Origin: Catenaria anguillulae PL171
Lineage: Eukaryota > Blastocladiomycota > Blastocladiomycetes > Blastocladiales > Catenariaceae
Assembly (NCBI GenBank): GCA_002102555.1
Contig: MCFL01000248.1
Coordinates: 1-35,395 of the forward strand
Direction: 5' to 3'
DNA length: 35,395 nucleotides
In this document: positions 23,887-35,395 of the stretch, piece after piece
How positions within the stretch are numbered: the first letter of the stretch is position 1
Layout of the letters: each line of letters begins with the position of its first letter
Made by a program: the position numbers and the translations under genes
Notes under the pieces: model-generated
What the model was told of the DNA's origin: nothing
The model's database searches: none
The model's input: only the letters and a program-made list of their open reading frames with translations

Positions 23887-26695
23887 TTATTGCTGAGCCA
23901 TGGCGTTCAAAGCCGACCCGGCCTTGAACCAAGAGATCTGGTTCTCGTTGAAGGTGTGGTTGACCGTGAAGGAATCCTTCGTGCCATCCGAGTGATTGCA
24001 CACCACCTTGAGCGGGACACCGGGGGTCAACGACTCGACGCCAACAATGTCAATCTTGTCGTCAAAGCGGACCTTGTCGTAATCCTTGGGGTCGGCAAAG
24101 GTCAAGGGCAACATGCCTTGCTTCTTCAAGTTTGTCTCGTGAATGCGGGCAAACGACTTGACAATGACGGCGGCGCCGCCCAAGTGACGCACCTCCAGGG
24201 CAGCGTGCTCGCGCGACGAGCCCTCGCCATAGTTCTCGTCACCGACAACCACCCAGCGGATGCCCTTGGCCTTGTACGCGCGGGCCACAGCGGGCACGGC
24301 ATCGTACTCGCCAGTCAGCATGTTCTTGATCGAGTTGGCCTTGCCGTTCTCAATGTTGATGGCGCCAATCAACATGTTGTTGGAGATGTTGTCCAAGTGG
24401 CCACGGTACTTGAGCCATGGGCCAGCAGCGGAAATGTGATCCGTGGTGCACTTGCCGAGGACCTTGATGAGGACGGGCAAGTTCTTGGGGTCCTTGCCGT
24501 CAAACTTGGCAAATGGCGTGAGCAATTGCAACCGGTTGGAGGTCGGGGCAACCTTGACGTTGACCGAGGACCGGTCAGCGGGCGGGGCCTGGTACGTGTT
24601 CTCTCCGGGGTCGTAGCCGCGGGGAGGGAGGTCGAGACCCTTGGGCGCCTCAAACTTGAAGGGCTTGCCCGATGGAGTCGGGATCGAGTCGGTCAAGGGG
24701 TTGAAGGCGAGCGAGCCGGCAAACGAAAGGGCGGTCACAAGCTCGGGCGACGTGACAAAGCAGTGCGTGGCTGGGTTGCCGTCGTTACGGCCAGTGAAGT
24801 TGCGGTTGTACGAAGTGACAATGGTGTTCTTCTCGCCCTTCTTGGTGTCGGACCGGTCCCATTGGCCAATGCAAGGGCCACAAGCGTTGGCGAGCACAAC
24901 ACCACCAGCCTTGGTGAGCACGTCCATTTGGCCGTCACGGGCAATGGTGGCACGAATCTGCTCCGAGCCGGGTGTCACAAAGTACTGGGCCTTGGACTTG
25001 AGGCCAGCGTTGAGGGCTTGCTGGGCAAGGTCGGCCGACCGCGACATGTCCTCGTACGACGAGTTGGTGCAGGAGCCAATCAGACCCGACTTGATGTCCA
25101 TGGGCCAGCCGTTCTTGGCGGCCGTCTCCTTGAGCTTGGAGATGGGGGTGGCCAAATCGGGCGTGAAGGGGCCGTTGATGTGGGGCTCGAGGCGCGACAA
25201 GTCAATCTCGATGATTTGGTCGTACTTTGCGCCCTCATCGGCAACCAAGTTGTGGCGGTACACATCGGCGTGGCCGGCAATGTGCGCGCGGTTGGTGGCC
25301 TTGAGGTAATCGGCCATGCGGTGGTTGTAGGGGAAGAGCGACGTGGTGGCGCCAATTTCGGCACCCATGTTGCAGATGGTGGCCATACCCGTGCACGAAA
25401 GCGAGTCGACGCCAGGGCCAAAGTATTCAACAATGGCGCCAGTGCCACCCTTGACGGTCAAGATACCGGCAACCTTGAGAATCACATCCTTGGCCGAGGT
25501 CCAGCCCGACATTTGACCAGTGAGCTTGACACCAATCACCTTGGGGCACTTGAGTTCCCAAGGGATGTTGGCCATCACATCGACAGCGTCAGCACCACCG
25601 ACACCAACAGCAACCATACCAAGACCACCAGCGTTGGGGGTGTGCGAGCTATGAACAATAATTGTTCGACAAGCAACTCGTGAGTATGAGCAAAGGATGG
25701 AACGCCAAATGGGGAGTAAAGAAAAACGTACTCGGTACCGATCATCAAACCACCGGGGAAGGCGTAGTTCTCGAGAATGATTTGGTGGATAATACCGGAT
25801 CCGGGCTTCCAGAAGCCAATGTTGTACTTGCCCGAGCACGACGCCAAAAAGTCGTACACCTCCTTGTTCAAGTCGTTGGCCCTCGACAAATCCTTGTCGC
25901 CACCCTTTTGCGCCTCAATCAAGTGGTCGCAGTGGACGGTCGTGGGGACGGCCACCTCGGGCAAACCTGCAGACATGAACTGCAAGAGGGCCATTTGTGC
26001 CGTGGCATCTTGGCAAGCAACACGGTCGGGGCGCAAGCGCAAGTAGGACGAGCCACGGGCGATGTCTTGGTTCTTGGCATCGTCCAAGTGACCATAGACA
26101 ATCTTTTCGGCAAGCGTGAGCGGGTGCTGGAGGCGGTCGCGCACAATCTTGATGTTTTGGTCCATCTTGTCGTACTTGATGTACTTGCCCTTTTCCAGGT
26201 TGGACATGGGCACTTGGGCGGCCGTGGCCAAAGTGCGCACGGAAGACTGGCGGAGCGCCGAGGTCTACGAGAGGAAACGGGGTACGTCAGCAACTTTTTG
26301 TTTAGCTTTTGGAGGGATCACCAGGGCGGCCAAGAGCGACGAGTGGTTACGATGCCCCTGCTCGAGACAGCACAGGAATCGAAGTGTTGAGGCTTCTGAC
26401 CACGCCAAGTGGACGCCGATTCCTCGAGCCAATCGCCCGCTGTGCAAGCGTAGACAAGGGCGCGCTCGAATCGACGCCAGCAAGGCAGACACGGGCCGTC
26501 TAACGTCTGGCGGGTTGGCAGTGCATTCAGAATCGAATCGAACGGCTGGGCTGACCTGGCATCACTGCCAGGATAGCTGGGCGATGGGGTCGGAGGCAAC
26601 GCAAGCGGGCCGAGCAGGGGCGGATATGATGGGGGTCCGGAATCAAGGACGGGAAAACATTTGCGGACCTTGAGGGCCGAGTGGACACGGAGCAT
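23887..26695 (-). CDS. Mitochondrial aconitase (aconitate hydratase), three exons
   Basis: TCA-cycle enzyme converting citrate to isocitrate through cis-aconitate in the mitochondrial matrix. Exons 26669-26695, 25732-26264 and 23887-25648 join to 773 aa, close to the 778 aa of yeast Aco1. The N-terminus MLRVHSALK plus [17 protein letters not shown] is a basic, hydroxylated mitochondrial presequence, with the mature part from about [11 protein letters not shown]. The 4Fe-4S cysteines are in [10 protein letters not shown] and [12 protein letters not shown]; other signatures are [14 protein letters not shown] (spanning the second splice, GA|C), [14 protein letters not shown] and [12 protein letters not shown]. 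The usual ALEPRHLGG reads ALEVRHLGG. Intron 1 is 404 nt (donor GTCCGC) and intron 2 is 83 nt (donor GTACGT). The first exon rests on the presequence and phase agreement, so it is slightly less sure than the rest. Confidence 0.95.
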
Positions 26696-27468
26696 GGTGA
26701 CGGGCTGGGCGTTGAACAAGCTGGCGTGCGTGAAGAGGAACTTTGCTTAAGGTCGAAACTGGCGCCGTGGACGAGACGAGCAGCTTGCACTTGGGATAAT
26801 GGAATGGGGTAATGGTTTATACACAGCTTCGTGGCCAACTTCAAGAAGAAGAGAAGAAGGGACAAAAAAAAAGTCAAAGTCCAGACTCTTTCGTGCTGTA
26901 CCGTGCCAGGGGGCAACGATCCGTATTTGAATGTTTGGATCTCATTACGATCGGAATTGGCTCTCGAAGCAGACCCGTTGCTCGTTCCGCAATGGGCCGT
27001 CGATCGGACGTGGCCCGACGCCAACCTGCTCGCCTCTGATTGGCTGCTGACCTGCAGACACCCCATCGCCACGCCAGATGTTTCGGATCGGAGGTCTGCA
27101 GGTCAAGCTCAAGCCCCTTTCTTTCATCAAATGCGTGGTCTGCAGGCCACGAACCAATCACATCACCGTTTCGCTGAAAACTAATGTGCCTGCTCACTGC
27201 TCATGCTCTCCCACAGTGACGTCAGCATCAAGGGCGTGTCTGCATCTTCGCCTGCGCGAAGCAAACTGCGGACATCGCCGCGGCACATTGGGCATGTTGC
27301 CCGGCAGACTACGTTGGACTTCTCAGCGCCACTGTTCATTCAGGCTCTCCACCGCCATTGTCCCAAGTCCTGGGGACCTCAGCGGGAGCAGCAGACTTAA
27401 ATGAGAAACAACTTCCTGATATTATTGAGTGACAACGAAGCTTGGAAAACAAAAACTGGCCACACTCA
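26696..27468. promoter_or_regulatory. Aconitase promoter region and CFAP43 3' flank
   Basis: The 773 bp upstream of aconitase. An ATTGG at 27039-27043 is a CCAAT box in the aconitase direction, about 345 bp from its ATG; in fungi the CCAAT-binding HAP complex commonly controls respiratory and iron-sulphur genes. A CTGCAG-centred inverted repeat lies just upstream of it. No coding frame seen. Confidence 0.5.
27048..27150. repeat. Inverted repeat and near-palindrome with CTGCAG core
   Basis: TGACCTGCAGAC at 27048-27059 is perfectly inverted as GTCTGCAGGTCA at 27094-27105, with 34 nt between. A third related element, GTGGTCTGCAGGCCAC at 27135-27150, is nearly palindromic. All three lie in the aconitase promoter. 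They could be dimer-binding operators or a hairpin; which is unknown. Confidence 0.55.
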
Positions 27469-30400
27469 TCATGGTCTCTGCTGCTGCTGATTGTGAACCG
27501 TAGCGGAAGTGTCCTTGGACGGCGACATTGCTGCGCCTGACCCTCCACCAGCAGACGACAAGTTTGACGCGAACGCAGGATATGTCTTGAGGCGCCACCG
27601 CTGCACTTCGTGAGACAAAACTGCAATGTCTTGGGCCTGTGCGCGCGCCAAGTCCACCAATTGTCGTCGTTGCGCAATTGCCGCCAGCCGGGGATCCGAC
27701 TCCCCACCATGCTTCCCACTTGTCGATGACCCAGACGCGTTCGCATTCTTGGTTGCCGCTGCTGCACCGGCACGCAAGGGCTCAAGCCGCGTCCGCCCAC
27801 TGCTCGGGTTCGCAGCAGAGGACCTCGGGGCCGCCGAGGCCGCACGTAATTGATGAATCCTGGCCCTCGCATCCACCAACGCATTCAACTTGCCCACCTC
27901 CTTTGTCAAGTTGGCATTCTCCTTGACCTTCTCCCTCAACTGTCTCTCCAACGCCTTTGCCACCTTTTCGCGCTCGGCAACCTTGTGCGCAAACGATCCG
28001 GTCACGTACTCAAGCTGTCGCTCCAACGTGTTGGCCATGGTCGCCAACGTGCCCTCGTCGCCGGAGCGCAAGTACTCTTGCATGGACTTGGTCATACGCA
28101 ACAGCTGCAAATCGCGCGTCTTGAGCTGGACGTCGCCTGCTTGGAACTCGAGCACCTTGGTTTCCCAGTCCAAGGCCAGGATCCCGCGCCGGTAGTTGCG
28201 CATTTCCTTGAGTGCTTCGAGCTTTGTACCGCCCAGTCGGCGGATCGCGTCATTGAGCTCTTGAACTTGTGCACGGTGAATCAGGACGGCCTTGGAGTAG
28301 TCAGTCACAACGGGTGTGGGTGGGACTTCTACTTGACCTTGCTTGAGTGTGTACAAGTCCATAGTATCGAAGCGGACAGCAATCATGTGCTCTTCAAGAT
28401 CGTCGATGGATTGGTTGACCGATTCCAAGTCCACGCGAAGCGATTCAGCGCGATTCGCGAGATTTTCCGCCATGCGTTGCGTGTGCTTGAGCTTGGCCAT
28501 GGCGCCTCGGATCTAATCGACACCAAAGAATCGTTTAAAGTGAGCTCGCTGTCTCTTCAATCGGCAAAATCGATGAACACCAAGCATGCGAAACTAGTCA
28601 TACCTCTGCCTCGACTTGCATTTTCCGGTTCCGGTAATCATTCAGCACACTCCACTGCAATGGCGTAATGCCTGCAATGTAATCTTCGTCGCCCAAGGGG
28701 CCCGGATCCACCACGCCGGTCGCCGCGTTGACTGCCCGTTTCTTGTACAACTTCCACAATGTGTCTGCCGGAATCCCAGATGCGGCCGGCCCGCCGCCAC
28801 CCGTTGCCGCAGACGCAGCCATGGCCGCCGCAACTGCACTCTGTTGATTTGCGCCCGTTTGCTGCTGTTGCTGTTGTTGCGACACCCCCCCGCCACTCGT
28901 CAACTCCTTCTTGTACGCCTTATCGATGTCTTTGTCCTTCTTGACAAGTGTATCCAGGGCTTCTTTCTGCACTTCGGATGCCTGCTTGATATCCGGCAAC
29001 TCGGCCTGGGCCGCAGCCAACTGTCGCTGGCATTTCAACGCCCGTTCCCTGAGCTGTGCCAGGGCGACCTCGTCATGGTGCGCCAGATCCATCCGCCGAG
29101 CGAGAATCAGCGCCCGCAATTGCGCCATGTGTACCTGCGCATCGGTCGCCATCTTGTCTTCCAGCAAGGCCAACACTTTAGCATCCAGCGCCTGCCGCAA
29201 CTCATCGGCAGCGGCCTCGAGCTTTCGCAACTCGGACTCGAGGGCTTTTCGAGCCTTTTCCTGCTCCTCCCTCACGGTGGCCACCTTCTTTTCGTATTCC
29301 TTGACGAGCCGCTTGTCGTCCTCTGTCCAATCGGCCTTGGGCTTGTTGGACTCGAGCACGTCTGGTTTCGGAATGGTGGCCGCGGATGCAATTGCGTTTG
29401 CTCGCTCGTCCTTGACGAGAACGCCGCCCATCATGACGTTGAGTGCCCGCGTCCGGCCGTCGTCGCCCGCATTCTTTGCGCGCTCGGCCTCAAGTCGCCT
29501 CTGCTCGGCAGCACGGGCTTCTTCTTCTTCCGTCAGGTACTTGGGCACACCCGCAAGCTCAGAGTCCTCGACCGTTAGGATACGTTCGGGGACCTCGCCT
29601 TCGCCCAAGTCGGTGACCATGGTCGACGACGCATCCCCGGCCGCCGTGGCAATCACGACGGGCGGGACCGGATTTCCTGTTGAGGACGATGACGACGGTA
29701 GCAAAGCAAGTTCTTCCAATACACCCTTGATCCGCTCGTTCTTTTCGGCAACCTTGGCCAGCGTATCTGCCTTGGCCTTGACAACAGCATCAAATCGTTG
29801 GTTGAACTGGTCACGGATCGTCTCTGCACACGCTTCAAGCAGAACGAGTTGAACACGCATCCGTTCTGGGGTCGTAAGTTGCGCCACGGGATACAGCAAC
29901 GCTGACCAATCCACCGACCCGCTTTTCTCACCTGCCCCGCTTCCGCTTTCGACCAACGACTCATTTCCATTCCCACCTCGCATGTTGACACTGGCCGGAT
30001 CATCCACGGCCATCTGTATCCGCCGATGCAACACAATCTGCCTTCTCCTCTGCACTACTTGCTCGTCCTGCCTCTTGACGGGATAGTTTGCGACCAACAG
30101 ATTTGTGTTTGCCAATCCGCCCAGCGTTTTGCCTGGCACTTGCATGGGGTCCCAACACTGTGCTTTGATTCGTTCAATTTCCGCCTCACGTTCCGCATTC
30201 ACCTGCAGTACGTGGGCACGGGCTTGGGCGACTTGGTGCATGCCCTGCTCGGCAAGCTGCATGGCGTGCGTCAAGTTCACAACGAGGTCGTCGAAGTCGA
30301 GGCGCTCGTTGGCGGGCGCAGCTGCGTTTTCAGCCAGCACCTTGTTGAGCGTCGTGGTGAGTGTTTCGAGTCGGGTACGGACGGCGGTGGAGGCGGAGAC

Positions 30401-33400
30401 GAGATCGGGCGAGGTTTCGGCGGTGGATTTCGAGAGGAGTTGGTTTCGGATTTGTGCAACTCTTTCACGCTAGAATATCACATACAATCGATCAATCGCA
30501 TTAGAAACAAACATTGCCAGGTAAATCGAAAAAAAGAGGCCAATTGGCATACCATGGCATTCGCCCACCCATCCTCGATTTTTGCATCCGCATCATCCAC
30601 CGCCCATTTCCAAACACGCACAAGGCCATCGGTTCCCACCGACACCAAGTGCCGTCGCGTCCACGCCACATCCACCACGCCGCCCGGATGTGCCAGCACG
30701 CGCGCAGCATGGTCCAAGTCGCGCATGGTGCGCACGCCGATGAGGCCGTCGCCGGCAATGCTCATGATTGCGCCGGGTCCCACAACAAGCAACTGCGGCC
30801 TAGCGCCGAGTTTGGCATGCGCGGGCGAAACCACGGCAGGTGTCAATGATGACGATGACGTTGCCGAGGTGGAATTGGTCGAAATGGTGTACACCTTGAA
30901 TGTGCCGTCAGCCGTCAGGCAGCACACGAGCCGTGTTGGAGCACCTGGGAGTGCGGGAGCAAGCACGAGCGAGTATGCAATGTCGGGAATGCGCACCACC
31001 ATGATGGACGAGGCCGCCGTGACCTGGTGTCCCGAGGATGCGGCAATGGTTGCGGAAAGCGCATTGGGAGTCGACCGGCTGTCGCTCACGGGGTCACGCG
31101 CCACGCTCATCACGTACATGACGCTCGTGTTAGCGAGCGCTTGTGCGAGCCCTGACATGGCCGACTGTTGTTGTTGCTGCTGAGGATTCGGTGGCCGGTC
31201 GCGCGCGAGAACAATGATGGTGGCGCTCATATCCGTGACCGTGTCCCACATGGCGTCCAGGGCAAGTGGCAGGTCAATGGACACGTACGAATAGCGCATA
31301 AAGGTGTCGAGGTGGTGGATAAGTATGGCGGCGCGCTCCATGGCTTGTTGCGAGTTGGGCTGGGAACTCCCCTTTTTTGAGGGTGACGGGGACATGCCGC
31401 GCGTAATGGGCCGGCTTGCAGATGTGTACGGGTCCTCGGGGCTTGGTGCAGGTGGAGCAAGGAGGACAAAGCAGAGGCGTGAGGTGTATTCGACCCCAAT
31501 CTGTGCGGATGACACGCGAATCGTTGTCGGGTTTAGTCTATTGACAGAAACAGGGGAATCGCATTTTGACAAAGACGCTTGTTCGCACCTTTACAACGGG
31601 TCTCAGCGTCCTTGCAACCTGCATCACCTGCAATAACCGCTGCTCCACCACCCAATCGATTAGCGCCAGCCCAGTTTCAAAACCAACCAGCATCATTGAA
31701 GTCCCGTTCACACCAACAGCACATGTCACTTTGCCCAACAATGCTACCTCTGGCGGTGCTGCAAGACACGATTGAACATGACGGCCCAAGGGATCAATCG
31801 CATCCGTCTCCAAATCCATGGGCGTCGCCGATGCATCGTCGGCAATAACGAGCGCCTTGCTGAGGGCCGAAAATGTGACGGTACCAATAACGCGGGTCGC
31901 TGAGCAAGGCATCATGTACTTGGCAATGGGTTCAATGGGCGGGCAAGTGTCGGAAACAACAGGATTGGAGGGTAGCCCAGGGGTCGGAGCAATGAGTGCC
32001 GTTGGCGTGCGTACAGTCCACATTTCTTGCTCATTGGAAATGAGGAGGTAATCACGATTCGGGGACGCGACAGCGAAATGCTGAAACGTGTACGGGTGGA
32101 GCGGCGCAGAGTCTGGCGAGCCGGAAAGAATGGCTGTGACAAGGTCTTGAGTCGTGTTGTGGATGCCGCCTGTTCCCGCATTGCCATTGACTGCCGGGTT
32201 TGATGCCGACGTCGGGGCCTCAACGGAAGCGACCACCGTCAATCCCAGCTCTTCAGCTCCAATTGCATCCGACATGGACAGCTTGACCCAATGCACGTTC
32301 CCAGGTCCAGTCACGATGGCCCACAAGTCTGGCGACAAATGATGAAACGCAATCACGCTCTGCACCGCCTCGTTTTTTTCCCACGGATGGCTTGAAATGA
32401 GCTCGTGCCGCTGTTGAGGGCCCGGTACCGTGTCCAGGACTGCGATCCAATCCCCACCATGAACGGGCGCCCACACGCACGTGCCATCTTGATCCCACGC
32501 AGGCGGTCCAGAGATGGCGCATGCTGTATCGTCGATGCCTGGAAAGCTGTTGGTGCGTACCACGCCAGGAACATGCTCTAGGACAATTTGTGGACCGCGA
32601 AATGTTTCATCGACGGTCAGCGTGTATGCGCCTTCGTCGGCACTGGCAAGTAATGCGCGGATGCTTGCCCATGGCGATGACGGAGCTGCTGTCGCGTCGC
32701 TCGGCGAAGGTCCATCAACAGTAGTCGCCATTTGAACAGATGGGTGGCTGTTGGACAGCGATGGTGAGGGTGGATAAATACTTAGCCATTGCGGGATACC
32801 GGACAGGGCACGTTGCAACGAGCATAGAGCTGTACGTGTGTCGGGATCCCATATCGTAATGGTCAAGTTGGGAAGGTCGTTGATAGAGAGGAGCAGGCGC
32901 GAGCACTTCCCTCGCTGAGTCTGCTGCTGTTGCTGCTGAGTTGAATCGAACGGGCGGGGAATGAATGCAAGCTGGACGATGCCCAAATCCGCCGATTCTG
33001 TCCAAGGGTTGACACGCATGGATCCGACGTGAGTGTGGGAACGCATCATTGATAACCCAAGAGCAAGCCGAACCCCATTGCTGACACAGCCCTGCCGGTG
33101 TGGCCTGAGGCAGCGAGCCAAGCAAATGAATGGTTGTCGATCCTGCTTCTGCATACGCAATTGACACGGGCTCATGGCCGCCGTCATGTCTTCCCTCCCC
33201 GCATGATCGTCCCGCCAGTGCTGAAATGGGCGCGTCGGCCAGCACGGCAATAGTTCGCTCGTTGGTACGGAGGTCCACATGGACCAGAGCATTGCCCGAG
33301 GCAATGACAGCCGTATGCGAGGCCGAGAACACGGGCGGAACCGTTCGCTGGAACCCGCAAGTTTGGCTATGGAGCGAGCGTCAGATATGATCGTGTAGAC

Positions 33401-33469
33401 AGGCCTTGTTGGCGGCGAATGCTTTCACGGGGGCATGGCAACGCACATGAGGTTGAGTTCAACGTTCAT
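27469..33469 (-). CDS. CFAP43: CFAP43 (cilia and flagella associated protein 43), six exons
   Basis: Axonemal protein that with CFAP44 forms the tether/tether-head complex of inner arm dynein f; needed for normal beating. Proposed exons 33447-33469, 33074-33366, 31589-32997, 30553-31500, 28604-30469 and 27469-28512 give about 1860 aa; all phases agree and introns are 76-91 nt. The N-terminal half is WD40-like: ASGNALVHVDLRTNERTI, PNLTITIWDPDTRTALCSL and VGTDGLVRVWKW. The C-terminal half is coiled coil with family blocks RALNVMMGGVLVK, ADWTEDDKRLVKEYEKKV, DKDIDKAYKKEL, QGQVEVPPTP and RGILALDWETKVLEFQ, which match the order in animal CFAP43. The 23-nt first exon (MNVELNL plus two bases, donor GTGCGT) and the second intron (33 kb region, donor GTTCGG) are the least certain joins; another donor for the latter is GTATGC near 33147. 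The tail is Ser/Gln-rich. Confidence 0.92.
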
Positions 33470-33959
33470 GGCTGTTCAGTCCAGTCATTGGTCATCAAAT
33501 TGCATAGAGTGGGCAGCAACTCTGGCAATAATGTTCTCCTTGGTGTTCCTGGGCCAGCCGCAGCATCGACGTCGACCCGCGACCCGCGCTGACCTGCGCT
33601 GGCAAATACAAGAAAGCCTGTTCCCACAGCCAAGTCCTCCTAATCACGCGCTCTCCCCGGCGGCTGGTTCATACAGACCAGGCGCAAGCAAAAATGGCTA
33701 TTGCATTTCACAAATAAATACTGCACGCAATAATGAAAGGGCAAGAAAGGATGGCTGGCGGAGGGTAGATCAAGAGCGAGCCTTTGTGGGACAGAGCATA
33801 TGAACGGACGCAAGAGAAAGTGAAACAACCCGAAAACCAAAGACTTCATACACAAGAACTCACCATGATAAAATCCGTCGACGAGGGGCAAACCAAGCAG
33901 ACAAAAGCATAAGCAGACAAAAGTATGTGTGCGACCAACACTGGCAAATGACCATCCCT
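33470..33959. promoter_or_regulatory. CFAP43 promoter region and 3' flank of the right-edge gene
   Basis: About 490 bp. An ATTGG at 33487-33491 is a CCAAT box in the CFAP43 direction but only 18 bp above its ATG, so it may lie in the leader. The part nearer 33960 should hold the 3' untranslated region of the right-edge minus-strand gene. No coding frame is supported. Confidence 0.45.
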
Positions 33960-35395
33960 TCACGAAAGCTTTGGCTTCTTGGCTTTTCTGGACGACGATC
34001 CGCTCGAATCCTTTGCTGATCTCTTGGCTTTGTGCCGCGACTTGGACGTGCCAGGCTGAGATGAAGTAGGTCTGGCGTCTCGAAATCAGTCGACGCAGCC
34101 GGCGACGGCAGGGGCAAATGCGGAGAACCCGTTGTCGCTAACCATTCGAGACTGGTCATGTACATGGAAAAGGCTTCTTGCTCGGCAACTTCAGAGTCAA
34201 AGTCGATGCAACAGCGCATTTGCGAGAGCTCGCCAAACATCTTTTGATCCAATGGCGGCAGCTCGTCGCCGTATCTGAGGCATGCTCTTCCACCAGAGAT
34301 TGCTCTTGCTGGGGCTTGACGGCCACCGACGGCTCCAATGGCTCGTGGGAAATCGGCCGAGAATCCGGTGCTTGCGCAACCTCAGCCTCTGCAGCGGGAC
34401 CCCACGATGCCTGGTGATCAAACACGATGGCCGACATCTCGTTGGAATCCTGACTGGGCTGCATTTGCTTTTGCGGTTCGACAGCGGCGCTCGGCAAAAT
34501 GACTGACGGCGACGTTGATGTTGAAGCGCCCGCCCCATGACGTGACGGCGCACGGACCGGCGATGCATGCGCATGATGGAGCACAATCGGTGAGCGGGGT
34601 TTGGGCGTGGCCATCACGTAATCATTCAAAACCGTGACTGAAGCGGACGGCGCGGCTGGGGAACCAATGGCGGCGGGACTTGTCGTGGTCAGCTTGAGCG
34701 ACGCAGCCATTGACGGATCCTTGCTCGAGTGCTTGCTGCGACCACGACCCGCTCTTGACAACAGGCGACCCGGTTCGCGATGAGGAGGATGTGCGACGAC
34801 CACTCGACAGCAGCTTGCCGCCGCTCAAGCGCTCCGCATCAGCCTCGGGTCGGGTGATCCACGTGTTGACGTGGACATGGATCCAGCCAATGCCCTTGGA
34901 GCGCGCCCGTGAACCAAGTTTGGCCGACACGACGCGGCCATGGGCCGGATGTCGATGTTGGCCACGGGATGATATGTGAATGGCGCGGACTCGGGCAAGC
35001 TCGAAATGAGCTTGTACTCTGCGTGCCACTTTTGCCACACGGCCCGCGGTGGTGGACTGAGCAATCTCTCGACGGCCGCGGCTTGCACCGACTTGAGGGT
35101 CACCTCGATATCTCTGCCTGCACGTACAATAAGCGGTTGCTTGCCGCTCGTCCCGCCAGCCGTGCTGGAGCTTGCTTGATCGGAAATGGCAGGTTGCTGA
35201 GCGGATTCCGGGTTGCTGAAGATGAGCGAGCGGCCGCCGCGCAAAATGTCGGTCACAAGCACCATGTCGAGTCGGTGGACGCAGCCGTAAGACCGGCCAG
35301 AGGTGTTGAGGAACAAGACATGAAAGCTCTCGGGCGTGTTTCCGTCGAGTTTCTGGTCGTCCCAATCGCTCACGGGCACCGTGACGGCAGGAACC
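33960..35395 (-). CDS. Partial gene of unknown function, nuclear-type, runs off right edge
   Basis: Protein-like sequence on the minus strand with its 5' end beyond the window. It falls into successive frames: HVLFLNTSGRSYGCVHRLD and DMVLVTDILRGGRSLIF near 35300; AKLGSRARSKGIGWIHVHVN near 34900; a Ser/Pro/Ala-rich stretch with VMATPKPRSPIVLHHAHASP near 34600; DQKMFGELSQMRCCIDFDSE near 34220; and a basic tail PGTSKSRHKAKRSAKDSSGS ending KKPKLS with a stop at 33960-33962. The shifts imply several short introns whose borders I could not fix, or sequence errors. The Lys-rich end suggests a nuclear protein. I do not recognise the family. A single gene is the simplest reading, but two adjacent genes cannot be excluded. 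Confidence 0.45.

Noticed and set aside
23761-25683. 640-codon plus-strand open frame opposite aconitase
   Set aside because: Same antisense effect. The product is a repetitive Gly/Val/Arg/His mix without domains and the minus strand is clearly aconitase.

Overview
This window looks like nuclear DNA of a flagellated, early-diverging fungus. A Blastocladiomycota-type organism (Allomyces, Catenaria or Blastocladiella kind) is the best guess, with a chytrid as the alternative. The reasons are compact genes with short GT-AG introns (mostly 62-112 nt, donors often GTATGC, GTACGT or GTGCGT), a fungal-type beta-tubulin and mitochondrial aconitase, and a complete CFAP43 gene, a motile-cilium protein expected only in organisms that swim. 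The phylum assignment is inference; no marker in the window settles it.

Layout from left to right: a Ser/Pro/Thr-rich reading frame running off the left edge (minus, weak); beta-tubulin (minus, three exons with two long introns); a PRL-type protein tyrosine phosphatase (minus, single exon); a divergent promoter region; a DUF707 membrane-anchored glycosyltransferase-like protein (plus, single exon); a GCK/MAP4K-type kinase with a C-terminal citron homology domain (plus, seven exons); a large SNF2/RING protein whose ATPase and RING motifs are eroded (plus); three tandem copies of an unrecognised multi-pass membrane protein with conserved intron positions (plus, the middle copy with two compensating frame breaks); mitochondrial aconitase (minus, three exons with a long first intron); CFAP43 (minus, six exons including a 23-nt first coding exon); and a poorly resolved nuclear-type protein gene running off the right edge (minus).

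The genes do not form a pathway. Beta-tubulin and CFAP43 both serve the axoneme, and aconitase, PRL and the kinase are general metabolic or signalling genes. The most unusual stretch is about 12.7-23.2 kb: a degenerate SNF2-RING protein followed by a tandem family of membrane proteins that I cannot assign to any known family. No rRNA, tRNA, CRISPR array or complete transposable element was recognised.
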